This document shows positions 45,872 to 54,841 of a stretch of DNA of 64,000 nucleotides, one piece after another. The DNA is from Bacillota bacterium. Its GTDB lineage: Bacteria; Bacillota; Sulfobacillia; Sulfobacillales; Sulfobacillaceae. Under the pieces are notes generated by a model that ran no database searches, was not told the origin of the DNA, and worked only from the letters and a program-made list of their open reading frames with translations. Both the position numbers and the translations under genes were made by a program. The stretch's first letter is position 1. The number at the start of each line of letters is the position of its first letter. The stretch covers positions 1-64,000 of the forward strand of contig JAPNUO010000006.1 in assembly GCA_026627065.1 (NCBI GenBank), given 5' to 3'.

Positions 45872-46962
45872 GCGCGCTCCCTCCACCCGACAATGCGAAG
45901 ATCGACGTCCCGCATGTGGCGCAAGAGATACGTGGTGGGGCTTTCGCGCCACCAAGGGCGCCAGCGGCGGCCGGGACGCGGCTGCCCCATCACCACTTGG
46001 GTCACATTCTGCGCCAGCGCCACCTGCCAAATCACTTCGCCGAGGCGCCGCTGCCGCCGCGGTTCCACCAGGAGGCGCGCCTCATAGCGGCGCGCCAGAT
46101 CCTCCAGCGCCCGCAGCTTGTCCTGGGACGGGCTTTCCGCCAGGGGATTCTCCGCCGGATCCGGCACCACTGTGAGCATCATCAAGTCGGCTTTCATGCG
46201 GCGCGCCATGCGGGCACCGGTCGATACCAACCGCTCCGCGCGGCCGAGGTAGTCGCAGCACACCAAGACGTTTTCCCGCGCTCCCACCGGCCCCGGGATG
46301 ATGCGCCGCTCCGCCAGCCGCTGGAGGTGCACGTCCACGTCCCGCGCCACCACGCGCAGCGCCAACTCCCGCAGCGCCGCCAGCGTCGTGTAGCGGAAGA
46401 AGTTTTCCTCGGCGACTTGCGCCTGGCCGCGCGGATACAGCTCCCCGGCCCGGAGTCGGCGGAGGAGCGCTTCCGGCGTGATATCCACCATTTCCAGATG
46501 CGCCTCGTTCACCAGCGCCTCCGGCACGATTTCGCGCACCGGCCGTCCAATAATGGCCTCCGCCTCCCGATGAACCGGCTCCAGGTGTTGGACGTTGACG
46601 GTGGTCAGCACATCGATGCCCGCCTCCAGCAGGTCCGCCACGTCCTGATAGCGTTTGGGATGGCGGGACCCCGGGGCGTTGGCGTGGGCCAGCTCATCGA
46701 TGGCCACCGCCTCCGGCCGCCGCCGCAGGATGGCGTCCACATCGACCTCGTCAAAGATGCGGCCTTGCCAGGACACTTTTAACGGGGGCAGGACCTCGAG
46801 ACGTCGAAGCTCGGCCGCGGTCGTCTCCCGCCCGTGGGTCTCCACATAGCCAACGACCACATCCACCCCTTGCTCTAACAGCTGCACGGCATAGCGCAGC
46901 ATGGCCACCGTCTTGCCCACGCCGGGCGCCGCGCCCAGGAAAATTTTCAGCGTGCCCCGCAT
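45868..46962 (-). CDS. Stand-alone KdpD sensor module, copy 1
   Basis: A 364-residue paralogue of the next gene with the same layout: Walker A GAAPGVGKT (10-18), THGRETTAAEL, AIDELAHANAPG, GIDVLTTVNVQHLEPV, then a Usp-like domain (ENVLVCCDYLGRAERLVSTGARMAR). The two copies are clearly diverged, so duplication is not recent. It is first in the kdp transcript, starting with ATG behind GGGGAAGAG. Confidence 0.85.
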   Translation of the reverse strand: MRGTLKIFLGAAPGVGKTVAMLRYAVQLLEQGVDVVVGYVETHGRETTAAELRRLEVLPPLKVSWQGRIFDEVDVDAILRRRPEAVAIDELAHANAPGSRHPKRYQDVADLLEAGIDVLTTVNVQHLEPVHREAEAIIGRPVREIVPEALVNEAHLEMVDITPEALLRRLRAGELYPRGQAQVAEENFFRYTTLAALRELALRVVARDVDVHLQRLAERRIIPGPVGARENVLVCCDYLGRAERLVSTGARMARRMKADLMMLTVVPDPAENPLAESPSQDKLRALEDLARRYEARLLVEPRRQRRLGEVIWQVALAQNVTQVVMGQPRPGRRWRPWWRESPTTYLLRHMRDVDLRIVGWRERA

Positions 46963-47000
46963 ACTCTCTTCCCCGCCCGTTCGGCCTTTAGATGCCTACA

Positions 47001-47031
47001 GCATAGCATGGCGCGCACGGGCATGCTATGC
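47001..47031. promoter_or_regulatory. 10-bp palindrome between divergent kdp and mazG-like genes
   Basis: GCATAGCATG (47001-47010) and CATGCTATGC (47022-47031) are perfect inverse copies with an 11-base centre. Each arm contains a TATGC-type -10-like hexamer facing outward. The spacing and position suit a dimeric repressor controlling both directions, possibly KdpE. Confidence 0.55.
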
Positions 47032-47127
47032 GCCAGAGACTCCATCCCCCTCCGTCCGAAAACGCTGCAAGCATTCGCCAAGACCCGTGCCATCCGCTAC
47101 CATAAAAGGAAAAGCAGAGGAGGACGC

Positions 47128-47448
47128 ATGATTTACGACAAATTGGTGCGGGACAAGATCCCCGACATTCTTGGGGCCAAAGGCCTCGCTTACCGGGTCC
47201 GCACGCTGGCGGACGCCGAGTACCGTCAGCGCCTCCGGCAAAAGCTGAACGAGGAAGTGGCGGAGTTTCACGCGGCCGAGACCCGCTCCGCCGTGCTCGA
47301 AGAACTGGCCGACATCTTAGAAGTGCTGTATGCCTTAGCCGCAGCAGAAGGGTTCAGCCGCGCCGACCTGGAGACCCGCGCCGAAGAGAAGCGCGCCGAG
47401 CGCGGCGGATTCGAGCACCGCATCCTCTTAGTCGAGGTCCATGAATAA
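47128..47448 (+). CDS. MazG-like / phosphoribosyl-ATP pyrophosphohydrolase-like protein
   Basis: A 106-residue all-helical protein. YDKLVRDKIPDIL at the start, EEVAEFHAAE (about 42-51) and EELADILEVLYAL (about 57-69) give the paired EExxE and ExxD metal-binding helices of the MazG superfamily. It probably hydrolyses a nucleoside triphosphate. The ATG at 47128 follows GAGGAGG. Its end overlaps the helicase gene by eight bases, so the two act together or are at least co-translated. Confidence 0.75.
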   Translation: MIYDKLVRDKIPDILGAKGLAYRVRTLADAEYRQRLRQKLNEEVAEFHAAETRSAVLEELADILEVLYALAAAEGFSRADLETRAEEKRAERGGFEHRILLVEVHE

Positions 47449-49831
47449 CGTCAGCCTCGTCACCCGGCATCTCGGAGACCATCTGCGGCGGCTGGCCCAA
47501 GGCGCGGAGGCGCTGTATCTTTTGCTCGCCTTCATCCGCCCATCCGGCGTCGACGCCCTGTGGCCCATCCTCGCCGAGGCCGCCGAGGCGGGGACCGAGA
47601 TCAAGATCCTCACCGGAGACTATCTCGGCATTACCGATCCCGACGCCCTGGCCCAACTCTTGACCTTAGGTCCGGCGGTCGAGTTGCGCCTCTGGCAAAC
47701 CGACGGCGAAAGCTTTCATCCCAAGGCCTACCTTTTTGAATCCAATACGGCGCTGAATATGATCGTCGGCTCGTCCAACTTGTCACGCGCGGCCTTAACC
47801 GACGGCATCGAGTGGAATCTCTTGGTGGAGGACGCGCGCTTGGCTGGCAAAGATCCCGTTACCGCCTTTTTAGAGCTGTTTTACGACGAAAAGACCGTCC
47901 CCGTAAATCCGGTGACGGTTGACGCCTACCGCGCACGCCGCGAAGCCGAGGCAACGCAGAAGCCGTTCTTGCGGGCGCTGTGGCAAGACGACGTGGCACC
48001 ATCGCGGCGCAACGACCGGTCGCCGAGCGACGATCTGACGGCGGCGCCTGCCGACGAGGTGGTCTTGCGCCCCATCCAACAGGAAGCGCTGGCCGCCCTC
48101 CGGGCGGCTCTAGGCCAAGGACTCCGCCGGGGCTTGGTGGTCCTGCCCACCGGGCTTGGCAAAACCTATCTCGCTGCATTCTTCGCCCAGGAGTTCCGGC
48201 GCGTGTTGTTTGTGGCCCACCGCGAGGAAATTTTGCGGCAAGCCGCGCAGGCGTTCGCCCGCGTGTTGCCGGAGCGATCGCGCGCGTTTTTCATGGGGGC
48301 GGAAAAAGGGCACGCCGACATCGTGCTGGCGTCGGTCTTTACCCTCGCGAGCCGCCGGCACCGGGCCCGGTTTGCTCCGGACTCTTTCGATTTAGTGGTG
48401 GTGGACGAATTTCACCACGCCGCCGCCCCTTCTTACGAAGCGCTTCTTCAGTATTTTCGGCCCCGCTTTCTCCTGGGCCTCACCGCCACGCCCGAGCGCC
48501 GGGACAACAAGGACATTTATGCGCTCACAGAGGGCAACCTCGTCTTTCAAGAGACGCTGCCCCAGGCAATTGCCCAGGGGTGGCTGGCGCCGTTCCACTA
48601 TTACGGCGTCCATGACCCCATCGATTATCAAACCCTCCCGTGGCGGCGCACGCACTACGACGAGACAGCGCTGGCAGCGGCGCAGACCGTCACTTCGTTT
48701 GTCGCATGGGTCTATGAACAGTGGACCAAGTACCGCGGCCGGCGCACGCTGGCCTTTTGCGCCGGGGTCGCCCAGGCGCGCTATTTTGCTGAAGCCTTTG
48801 CCGCGCGCGGAGCGAGAGCTTATGCGCTGTTGGGCGATACGCCCCGCGAGGAGCGCCGCGCGGTGCTGCAAGCATTTGCCGACGGCGCGGTGGACGTCCT
48901 CTTTTCCGTCGACCTCTTTAACGAAGGGCTGGACGTGCCCGACACCGACACGATCATGCTCATCCGTCCCACGGATTCCACCACGGTCTTTTTGCAGCAA
49001 ATCGGGCGCGGCCTTCGCTTGGCTCCCGGGAAACGCTGGTGCACCATCATCGACTTTGTCGGCAATTACCGAAACGTCGAGGATCGCTTTGCCGCGTTAG
49101 GCGTCCGCGATCCGACGGTGGCGCTCACGACATCGCCTGAGGTGTTTACCGGGCACCTCCCGCCCGACTGCTTTATCGCCCTCGATCTCGCGGTCATCGA
49201 CGTGCTGAGGAAGCTCCGCGAACGGCAGGCGCCGCGCCGCCAGCTCGCGCTACGAGCCTTGGGCGCGCTCAAAGCGGATTTAGGCCGCTGCCCCAGTGCG
49301 CTGGAGTTTCACCTCAAGAGTGGCATCGACTACCGCATCGTCGCCCGCGAGTTTCAAAGCTACGTGGGTTTGCTGGCGGCCGCCGGGGAGTTGACCCCCT
49401 TTGAAGCTGCCACCTACGAGAAAACGCAAAGCTGGCTCGCCGCCATAGAGAGCACCTCCATGGCCCAAAGCTACAAGATGGTGGTCCTCCTTGCCATGCT
49501 CGCCCGCGGCGACGCCTGGGACGAGCCGGTGACTCCGGAGGCGTTAGCCTTTCCCTTCTACGCCTATCTCCACGCTGACCAGCGCTGGCGCCGCGAACGC
49601 CAGCCGCAAAAGCTCTTCGGCGCGCCCTATAACGAAGTGGCGGTAGCGCGCCTCCTCAAGAGAAACCCCCTACACTTCCTCGCTTCTTCGGACCCTGACC
49701 ATTTTATGTGGGATGGCCGGACCTTTTCCGTGAGCCACGGCGCCACCACCCCAGAGGAGCGGGCGCTATTGGCCCGCTGGACCCGAGACATCGCCACGGT
49801 GCGGCTCCACCGCTACTTTGAGCGACAATAA
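47441..49831 (+). CDS. PLD-nuclease / SF2 helicase fusion
   Basis: A 796-residue protein. The N-terminal PLD-like nuclease domain has H93xK95 (SFHPKAYLF) and VGSSNLS (about 109-115). The SF2 helicase follows: Walker A PTGLGKT (Lys241), DEFH box (322-325), LTATPERRD, and motif VI QQIGRGLR near 540. The C-terminal 200 residues are unrecognised. Similar fusions occur in defence islands and in RadD-like repair helicases. Coupled to the MazG-like gene; convergent with the nuclease-helicase six bases away. Confidence 0.8.
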   Translation: MNNVSLVTRHLGDHLRRLAQGAEALYLLLAFIRPSGVDALWPILAEAAEAGTEIKILTGDYLGITDPDALAQLLTLGPAVELRLWQTDGESFHPKAYLFESNTALNMIVGSSNLSRAALTDGIEWNLLVEDARLAGKDPVTAFLELFYDEKTVPVNPVTVDAYRARREAEATQKPFLRALWQDDVAPSRRNDRSPSDDLTAAPADEVVLRPIQQEALAALRAALGQGLRRGLVVLPTGLGKTYLAAFFAQEFRRVLFVAHREEILRQAAQAFARVLPERSRAFFMGAEKGHADIVLASVFTLASRRHRARFAPDSFDLVVVDEFHHAAAPSYEALLQYFRPRFLLGLTATPERRDNKDIYALTEGNLVFQETLPQAIAQGWLAPFHYYGVHDPIDYQTLPWRRTHYDETALAAAQTVTSFVAWVYEQWTKYRGRRTLAFCAGVAQARYFAEAFAARGARAYALLGDTPREERRAVLQAFADGAVDVLFSVDLFNEGLDVPDTDTIMLIRPTDSTTVFLQQIGRGLRLAPGKRWCTIIDFVGNYRNVEDRFAALGVRDPTVALTTSPEVFTGHLPPDCFIALDLAVIDVLRKLRERQAPRRQLALRALGALKADLGRCPSALEFHLKSGIDYRIVAREFQSYVGLLAAAGELTPFEAATYEKTQSWLAAIESTSMAQSYKMVVLLAMLARGDAWDEPVTPEALAFPFYAYLHADQRWRRERQPQKLFGAPYNEVAVARLLKRNPLHFLASSDPDHFMWDGRTFSVSHGATTPEERALLARWTRDIATVRLHRYFERQ

Positions 49832-49837
49832 GGACGG

Positions 49838-52800
49838 CTACGGTCTTTGACCAGCCTCCAACGGTATCTCGGTCGCTTTCTCAACAAAGCGGCATAAGGC
49901 GTTCAGCACCCGCAGCTGTTCAGGGGTTTCTGGCTTGGCCAAAAGCAGTGCCGGGTTCGCCACCAGGATGGCGAGTCCCTGGGCGCGCGAGATGGCCACG
50001 TTCAGCCGGTTCAGGCTGTAAAGAAAGTCGGAGCCGTGGGGCGCATCCTCAGCCGTCGACGCTGTCATGCTGTAGATGACCACCGGCGCCTCCTGCCCTT
50101 GGAACTTGTCCACGGTCCCGACGTGCGCCTTCGGCAGCAAGCTCTTCAGGTAGGCCACCTGCGCGTTGAAGGGCGCCACCACCAAGACATCGTCCCAACC
50201 GAGGGAGCGCGCCTCGCCCGACGCCGAATGCCAGCGGCGCCCGAGCAAGTGGCCAACAATCGCTTGGATCGCGCGGGCCTCCTCTGGCGCCACGGTGCGG
50301 TTTCCGTCGTGGCCTACGGGTACCCAGGCAAGCCCTGCCTGAGGCCACGGCGGCTCCAGGTCGAGCGATTGCAGCGCGCAGCGGGGATGGCTTTGCAGCC
50401 GGCCGTCGTAGGCGATGTGGGAAATATACTCGCTGACCGCGGGGTGCATGCGATAGGTCAGGTCCAAGAAGATGCCCTGGTCCTCTCGAATGGTGTCCTC
50501 CTGGCCGAGCACGTGCTCAAGCACGGAAATGTCGACGCCGGGCGGGTGATGCCCTTGGGTCGGTTGCGCGAGTTGTTGGGGGTCGCCGAGAAGAATCAGC
50601 GACCGGGCGGCCGTACCCACCGCTAGGGCTTGAGCCAAAGCAAACTGACCCGCTTCGTCGATCACCAGCACGTCCAGGGCGTCCCGCCACTCGGCACGCG
50701 AAAAGAGCCAGGCGGTGCCCGCCACCACATCCGCATGCCCCTCCCGAAACGCCTCGTAAATGCCTTGGTTGCTGTACACGAGGCCCACCCCGGGATGGGG
50801 TGCAAACGCGCGCGACCCGATGAGGGTTTTTTGCACGATGCGGGCCCGGACGCCCTCTTGCTGGGCCAACTGCGCCACCTGATCCACCAGGTGGGAAATG
50901 ACCTGATGGCTAACCGCAGTCACGCCCACGCGCCTGCCGGCGCGGACCAGGTCGAGAATGACATGCGCCCCCGTGTAGGTTTTCCCGGTGCCGGGCGGCC
51001 CTTGAATAGGGAGCACCGTCTCCTCGAGGGCTAACGCCAAACGGCGCGCCGCGTTGCTCGCGCTTTCCCCCGGGGCGCGGAGCCGTGCGCCCTTCGTGAC
51101 GCCGCGTAGGTGCGGCAGCTCGCGCACCAGCAGGCGACGAAGCGCCCGATATGGGCCGGGCCCGGTCAGCCCGTACTCGACGACTGCTTGGGCGACTTCC
51201 GCCACCGCCTCTTTCATAGCGGAGGTCTCCACCGGCTTGGGCACCGCGAGCGTCCGCGGAACCCGCGCGCCTTCTGGGAGTTCCAGAATCAGTCGGCGGG
51301 CAAGCGGATCCAACGCAGTAATCTCTCCCGCCGTCCGTCCCGTCTCGCGGTCGACCGGCCGGTCGCCGACCTTGAGCTTGTGCTCCTGCGGCGGATATTC
51401 GAGCTCGACCATGACCCCCAGGTAGCGCACCAGGGTCAGCCCCTCGATGGCCTCCGCGCTTTCCAAGGCCTCTTCCGGATCCATCTCAAGATTGGCAAAG
51501 TATTGCCACCACTCAGCCCGTTCCTCCCGCCGATGCCAGCGAATCAGCTCCGAGAGGAGCCAGCGGGCCTGGTGCTCGGCGGTCCAGGCCGCGGGGTCGG
51601 ACGGCACCTCGGCGAGGAGGGCCGATTTCAACCGTTCCGTGCGTGCTTCTTCCGCACTCACGCGTAGGCTCGCAGTTTTGAGCGACGCCCCCGCGTGGTC
51701 ACGGGGTTCCTCAGCGCCGCCTGGGGTCTCGGCAATGAGCGCGCGGTAGAGGCCCGCAAGCGCCGCGGCAGGCGTCGCCTCAGCGTCTGCCAACAGTGCC
51801 GGTGACGAACCTTCGGCGGTGCCGCTCGCCGCGACCAGCCGCACCAATGCGCTTAAGGAGTACACTTCTTCCGAGACCCACAGCGTTTCGCGCACATACG
51901 CTTTGAGGTCCACAAAGACTTGAGCCCGCAACAGTCGGTCCAAGAGGGCTTCCCCCAGGCCGTGGCGTCCGCTGAGCCGTTTCAGGAAGTCGGGCAGATC
52001 AGGGCCGAAGTGATAGACGTGCATGGCGGGATCCAGGGTCAATGCGCCATTCGCGCATTCCAGAAACTCCAAAAGAACGGCCGGCTCCTCTGCCGGCGCC
52101 GTGGCCATCCGGCGCACCACCCCGCTGGCGCCGCTCGCCATTGGCCCCGCCCACTCGAGGGTCCAGCCAGCGACACTGTCGCTGCCCGGGGCGGCTGTGC
52201 TGACCGCCACAAAAAGGTCGGCCGGCGAGGGCGACGGCAGCGCGCGCGATCGCCCTCCTGGTGGCCCATCGCGCCGCCGGAACACAGGTCGTCCGGAGAG
52301 CCGGGCCTGTCGCTGAATTTGCGCCTGCCGCTTGAGGCGCTCGAGAGCCAGCGCGCTAAGCCCAGGCACCTCGGTCTCGGTGGTCTCGGCCAGGGCGGCC
52401 AGCGTCCGGATGCCGGCTTTCTCTAAGGCGCGCATTTCCGCGCGGGTGATTTCCGCCACGAACACCAAATGGTCGTCCTGCCGGCGGCGAGCGTCGCACA
52501 CCGCGCGCCATTCGCACCCCTTACAGGCGGCAACGGGGTGGGGGTAACTGGAGGAAGCCGCAAGAAGGTCTTGCCGCATTTGCTGTTTGAGCCGTCTGAC
52601 ATAGGCCGCGGCGTGCTCGAAGGGAAAATGCGCGCAAGTTCCGGAGGCCCAGAGCTGGATGGCCGGGCTTGCGCCTTGCACGCCGGAAAGCAGATCGGCT
52701 TCCAAGGCGGCCGTCACCAGCGCATCGATGCGGGACTCCTCAGGGCCCACCACCTTGACCACATCGTAGCGATAGGGGCCGAGACGGGAGGGCGCCTCGA

Positions 52801-53200
52801 CGCGCATCAGCGCATCGGGCATGGCGACCCAGGGGGGCTCCCACAGCACCGGACCAATGAGCCGGTCTTCCCTGCGGGCAAACGACGCGAGCGTCTCTTC
52901 CCGAGCCTCGGCCAGGGCTTTTCTGGCCTCGTGCGAGGCGGCGCCGATTTTCCCCGCCTCCCCTCGCCACAGGAGGACGGGGCGCGCTCCCAGGTCCGGA
53001 ATTCGGGCAAAGAGCGCGGTCTCGGAGGGCTCCACGGTCGCCGGCGGCCACGGGATGCTTCCGGCAAGCGCGGCCAGCCACAGTGTCAGCCGGTGACGGC
53101 ACTCGAGATATTCCACCACGGCCTCTGGCGACACGACCAGATCCTCGCGTCCAGCGAACTGCTGCGCCTTTCCCTCCGGAAACTCAGGTCCGTGAATCAT
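49838..53200 (-). CDS. RecB/Cas4-like Fe-S nuclease fused to SF1 helicase (TM0106-type)
   Basis: A 1120-residue protein. The N-terminal nuclease region has Cys34 and a C-x2-C-x5-C group (Cys226, 229, 235), the iron-sulfur staple of AddB/Cas4 nucleases; acidic residues at PDALM and YRYDVVK fit the active site, though the final motif is not textbook. A middle helix-hairpin-like region follows. The C-terminal Upf1/Dna2-type helicase shows GPPGTGKT, VIDEAGQF, GDPQQLAQP, YRMHP, VDKFQGQEAP and NVAISRAQ. It likely resects or unwinds DNA. Start follows AGGTGATCG. Confidence 0.82.
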   Translation of the reverse strand: MIHGPEFPEGKAQQFAGREDLVVSPEAVVEYLECRHRLTLWLAALAGSIPWPPATVEPSETALFARIPDLGARPVLLWRGEAGKIGAASHEARKALAEAREETLASFARREDRLIGPVLWEPPWVAMPDALMRVEAPSRLGPYRYDVVKVVGPEESRIDALVTAALEADLLSGVQGASPAIQLWASGTCAHFPFEHAAAYVRRLKQQMRQDLLAASSSYPHPVAACKGCEWRAVCDARRRQDDHLVFVAEITRAEMRALEKAGIRTLAALAETTETEVPGLSALALERLKRQAQIQRQARLSGRPVFRRRDGPPGGRSRALPSPSPADLFVAVSTAAPGSDSVAGWTLEWAGPMASGASGVVRRMATAPAEEPAVLLEFLECANGALTLDPAMHVYHFGPDLPDFLKRLSGRHGLGEALLDRLLRAQVFVDLKAYVRETLWVSEEVYSLSALVRLVAASGTAEGSSPALLADAEATPAAALAGLYRALIAETPGGAEEPRDHAGASLKTASLRVSAEEARTERLKSALLAEVPSDPAAWTAEHQARWLLSELIRWHRREERAEWWQYFANLEMDPEEALESAEAIEGLTLVRYLGVMVELEYPPQEHKLKVGDRPVDRETGRTAGEITALDPLARRLILELPEGARVPRTLAVPKPVETSAMKEAVAEVAQAVVEYGLTGPGPYRALRRLLVRELPHLRGVTKGARLRAPGESASNAARRLALALEETVLPIQGPPGTGKTYTGAHVILDLVRAGRRVGVTAVSHQVISHLVDQVAQLAQQEGVRARIVQKTLIGSRAFAPHPGVGLVYSNQGIYEAFREGHADVVAGTAWLFSRAEWRDALDVLVIDEAGQFALAQALAVGTAARSLILLGDPQQLAQPTQGHHPPGVDISVLEHVLGQEDTIREDQGIFLDLTYRMHPAVSEYISHIAYDGRLQSHPRCALQSLDLEPPWPQAGLAWVPVGHDGNRTVAPEEARAIQAIVGHLLGRRWHSASGEARSLGWDDVLVVAPFNAQVAYLKSLLPKAHVGTVDKFQGQEAPVVIYSMTASTAEDAPHGSDFLYSLNRLNVAISRAQGLAILVANPALLLAKPETPEQLRVLNALCRFVEKATEIPLEAGQRP

Positions 53201-53203
53201 CGA

Positions 53204-54592
53204 TCACCTGCCATGCGCTGTCCTCCCCGTCCAGACAACATAGATGACCCCGGCAATCGCGAAACCGACGAGGTACCCCAGCGAGGACCCATCAAAGACG
53301 CCGACGGCCAGCGGGCCGGAAATGAGACTGGTGGACGTGGTGAGCAGCGCGGCCACCAAGCCCACGATCCAAGCGATTAGCGCCGGCCACCGCACCGGCG
53401 GCACCCGGGTCACTCCAGCCTTCGCGCCGCGCCAGGTCTCAACCAGAAAGATGGCCGCCCACGGGGCCAGCACCCCGGCGAGGAGCGACAGCACGGCCTC
53501 GAGCACGGCGATGAAGCCTTGCGCGTGCCAGAGCACAAAGGCAGCCAGACCAATGGAGATCACGGCATCGACAAAAATGGTCCGCGATCGCGGCGTGCGC
53601 ACGCCGAGCGCCAACAGGCTTAAACCGGACGAATAGACATCGAGAATGTCGCTTGCCACAATGCTGCCTACGGCAACCAACAAATAGGGGATACCGGCCC
53701 AGCCCGGCAACTGCCCGAGCAGCACCGCCACCGGGTTGGCGCTGGTGGCCAGCTGGGGCACTCGGCTCGCCAAGACGATGCCGAGCGCCGTCAGTCCCAC
53801 CAGTGGGATCACCGCCCCCCAGGTGGTCGCCCGCACCACTTGGCGAGGCGGGGTCCCCTTCGGCAAATAGCGGGTATAGTCGGACGCGGTATTGACCCAA
53901 GAGAGGCCGCTGGCCGCCACCACGATGGAAAAGGCGGGCAACACTCCAAGCGTCCAGGAACCCGCCGGATGATGCCAGATGGCCAGCCAATCTATGTGCG
54001 GCAGCAGCAGGAGGATGACGCCCACCGTCATGGCGCCGAAAAGGTAGGAAAAGACGGTTTGCATGCGGACGATGGTGGCATGGCCCAAGAAAGCAATCGA
54101 AAACGCAGCGAGCGTCACCACCGCCAGCGATATGAGGCGCGCCGCCGGTCCCGCCATCCCAGGCAGGACGTGCGTCAAGACGCCTTGAAAGGCAAACGCG
54201 CCCAGGATTAGCATAATGGTCTCCCAACCCACCAAATTGATCCAGGACACGAAGCTCGGAAACTTGTTGCCCACACTTCCAAAAATTTCGGCCGATAGCG
54301 CCATGGTCGGCTTGCCCTGCCGCATACCGGGGATCCCGAAGTAGCCCACCAACCAAAAGGACAAGAGGCCCAGCATCGCGATCAGAGATTGGAACCATGA
54401 TAGCCCATAACTGTAGACCACGGCGCCGATTACCACGGCGGTGATGTTTAAATTCCCCGCAAACCAGATCCAAAAAACGTTATCGGGACCGCCGTGGCGA
54501 TCCTCGTCCGGCACCCCATTAATCCCGTGGGTTTCCACCCGCCAAGGCGTGGTGTTCTGCCGCCCCTGGGCGGCGTCGTTGCGTTCGACCAA
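53204..54592 (-). CDS. cytX: CytX-like NCS1 permease under thiamine control
   Basis: A 462-residue transporter with about twelve helices of the NCS1 cytosine/purine family (NVFWIWFAGNLNITAVVIGA; SWVNTASDYTRYLPKGTPPRQVV). A TPP riboswitch directly upstream points to uptake of a thiamine precursor such as hydroxymethylpyrimidine, the role proposed for CytX. The TTG start at 54592 follows GGGGAGGAG. Its stop overlaps the ribosome binding site of the nuclease-helicase gene. Confidence 0.85.
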   Translation of the reverse strand: MVERNDAAQGRQNTTPWRVETHGINGVPDEDRHGGPDNVFWIWFAGNLNITAVVIGAVVYSYGLSWFQSLIAMLGLLSFWLVGYFGIPGMRQGKPTMALSAEIFGSVGNKFPSFVSWINLVGWETIMLILGAFAFQGVLTHVLPGMAGPAARLISLAVVTLAAFSIAFLGHATIVRMQTVFSYLFGAMTVGVILLLLPHIDWLAIWHHPAGSWTLGVLPAFSIVVAASGLSWVNTASDYTRYLPKGTPPRQVVRATTWGAVIPLVGLTALGIVLASRVPQLATSANPVAVLLGQLPGWAGIPYLLVAVGSIVASDILDVYSSGLSLLALGVRTPRSRTIFVDAVISIGLAAFVLWHAQGFIAVLEAVLSLLAGVLAPWAAIFLVETWRGAKAGVTRVPPVRWPALIAWIVGLVAALLTTSTSLISGPLAVGVFDGSSLGYLVGFAIAGVIYVVWTGRTAHGR

Positions 54593-54642
54593 TGAAGACT
54601 CCTCCCCGTCTTAGGGGCAGGAGAGAGCGGTGTGAAGGATTG

Positions 54643-54667
54643 AAGAAAATAAGCCCGCACTGCGGGC
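54643..54667 (-). terminator. Terminator of the TPP riboswitch
   Basis: GCCCGCA-GT-GCGGGC on the minus strand followed by TTATTTTC. It lies between the TPP aptamer and cytX and should form when TPP is bound. Confidence 0.75.
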
Positions 54668-54669
54668 CC

Positions 54670-54749
54670 AACACATTCCTTTGCCGGCATTACCCGGCCA
54701 AGTTCAAGGGTTGGCAACCGCCTCTCAGCCTTAAAGCACCCCTAGTGTT
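54670..54749 (-). promoter_or_regulatory. TPP riboswitch (THI box)
   Basis: On the minus strand the conserved blocks read in order: CTAGGGGTGC, GGCTGAGAG, ACCCTTGAACTTGGCCGGG, TAATGCCGGC, AAAGGAA. All core elements of the TPP aptamer are present. It controls cytX. Confidence 0.95.
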
Positions 54750-54755
54750 TTTTCC

Positions 54756-54761
54756 ATCATA
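54756..54761 (-). promoter_or_regulatory. -10 box for the TPP leader
   Basis: TATGAT on the minus strand, about seven bases before the aptamer. A weak TGTGTT sits at the -35 position with 17-base spacing. Confidence 0.45.
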
Positions 54762-54841
54762 CCACATTCTCCGGACGCAACACAGGCGGATCTAGGAGAC
54801 AAAGGCAAAGTTGAGTACGATACGGTCAGGGAGGAAAGCCA

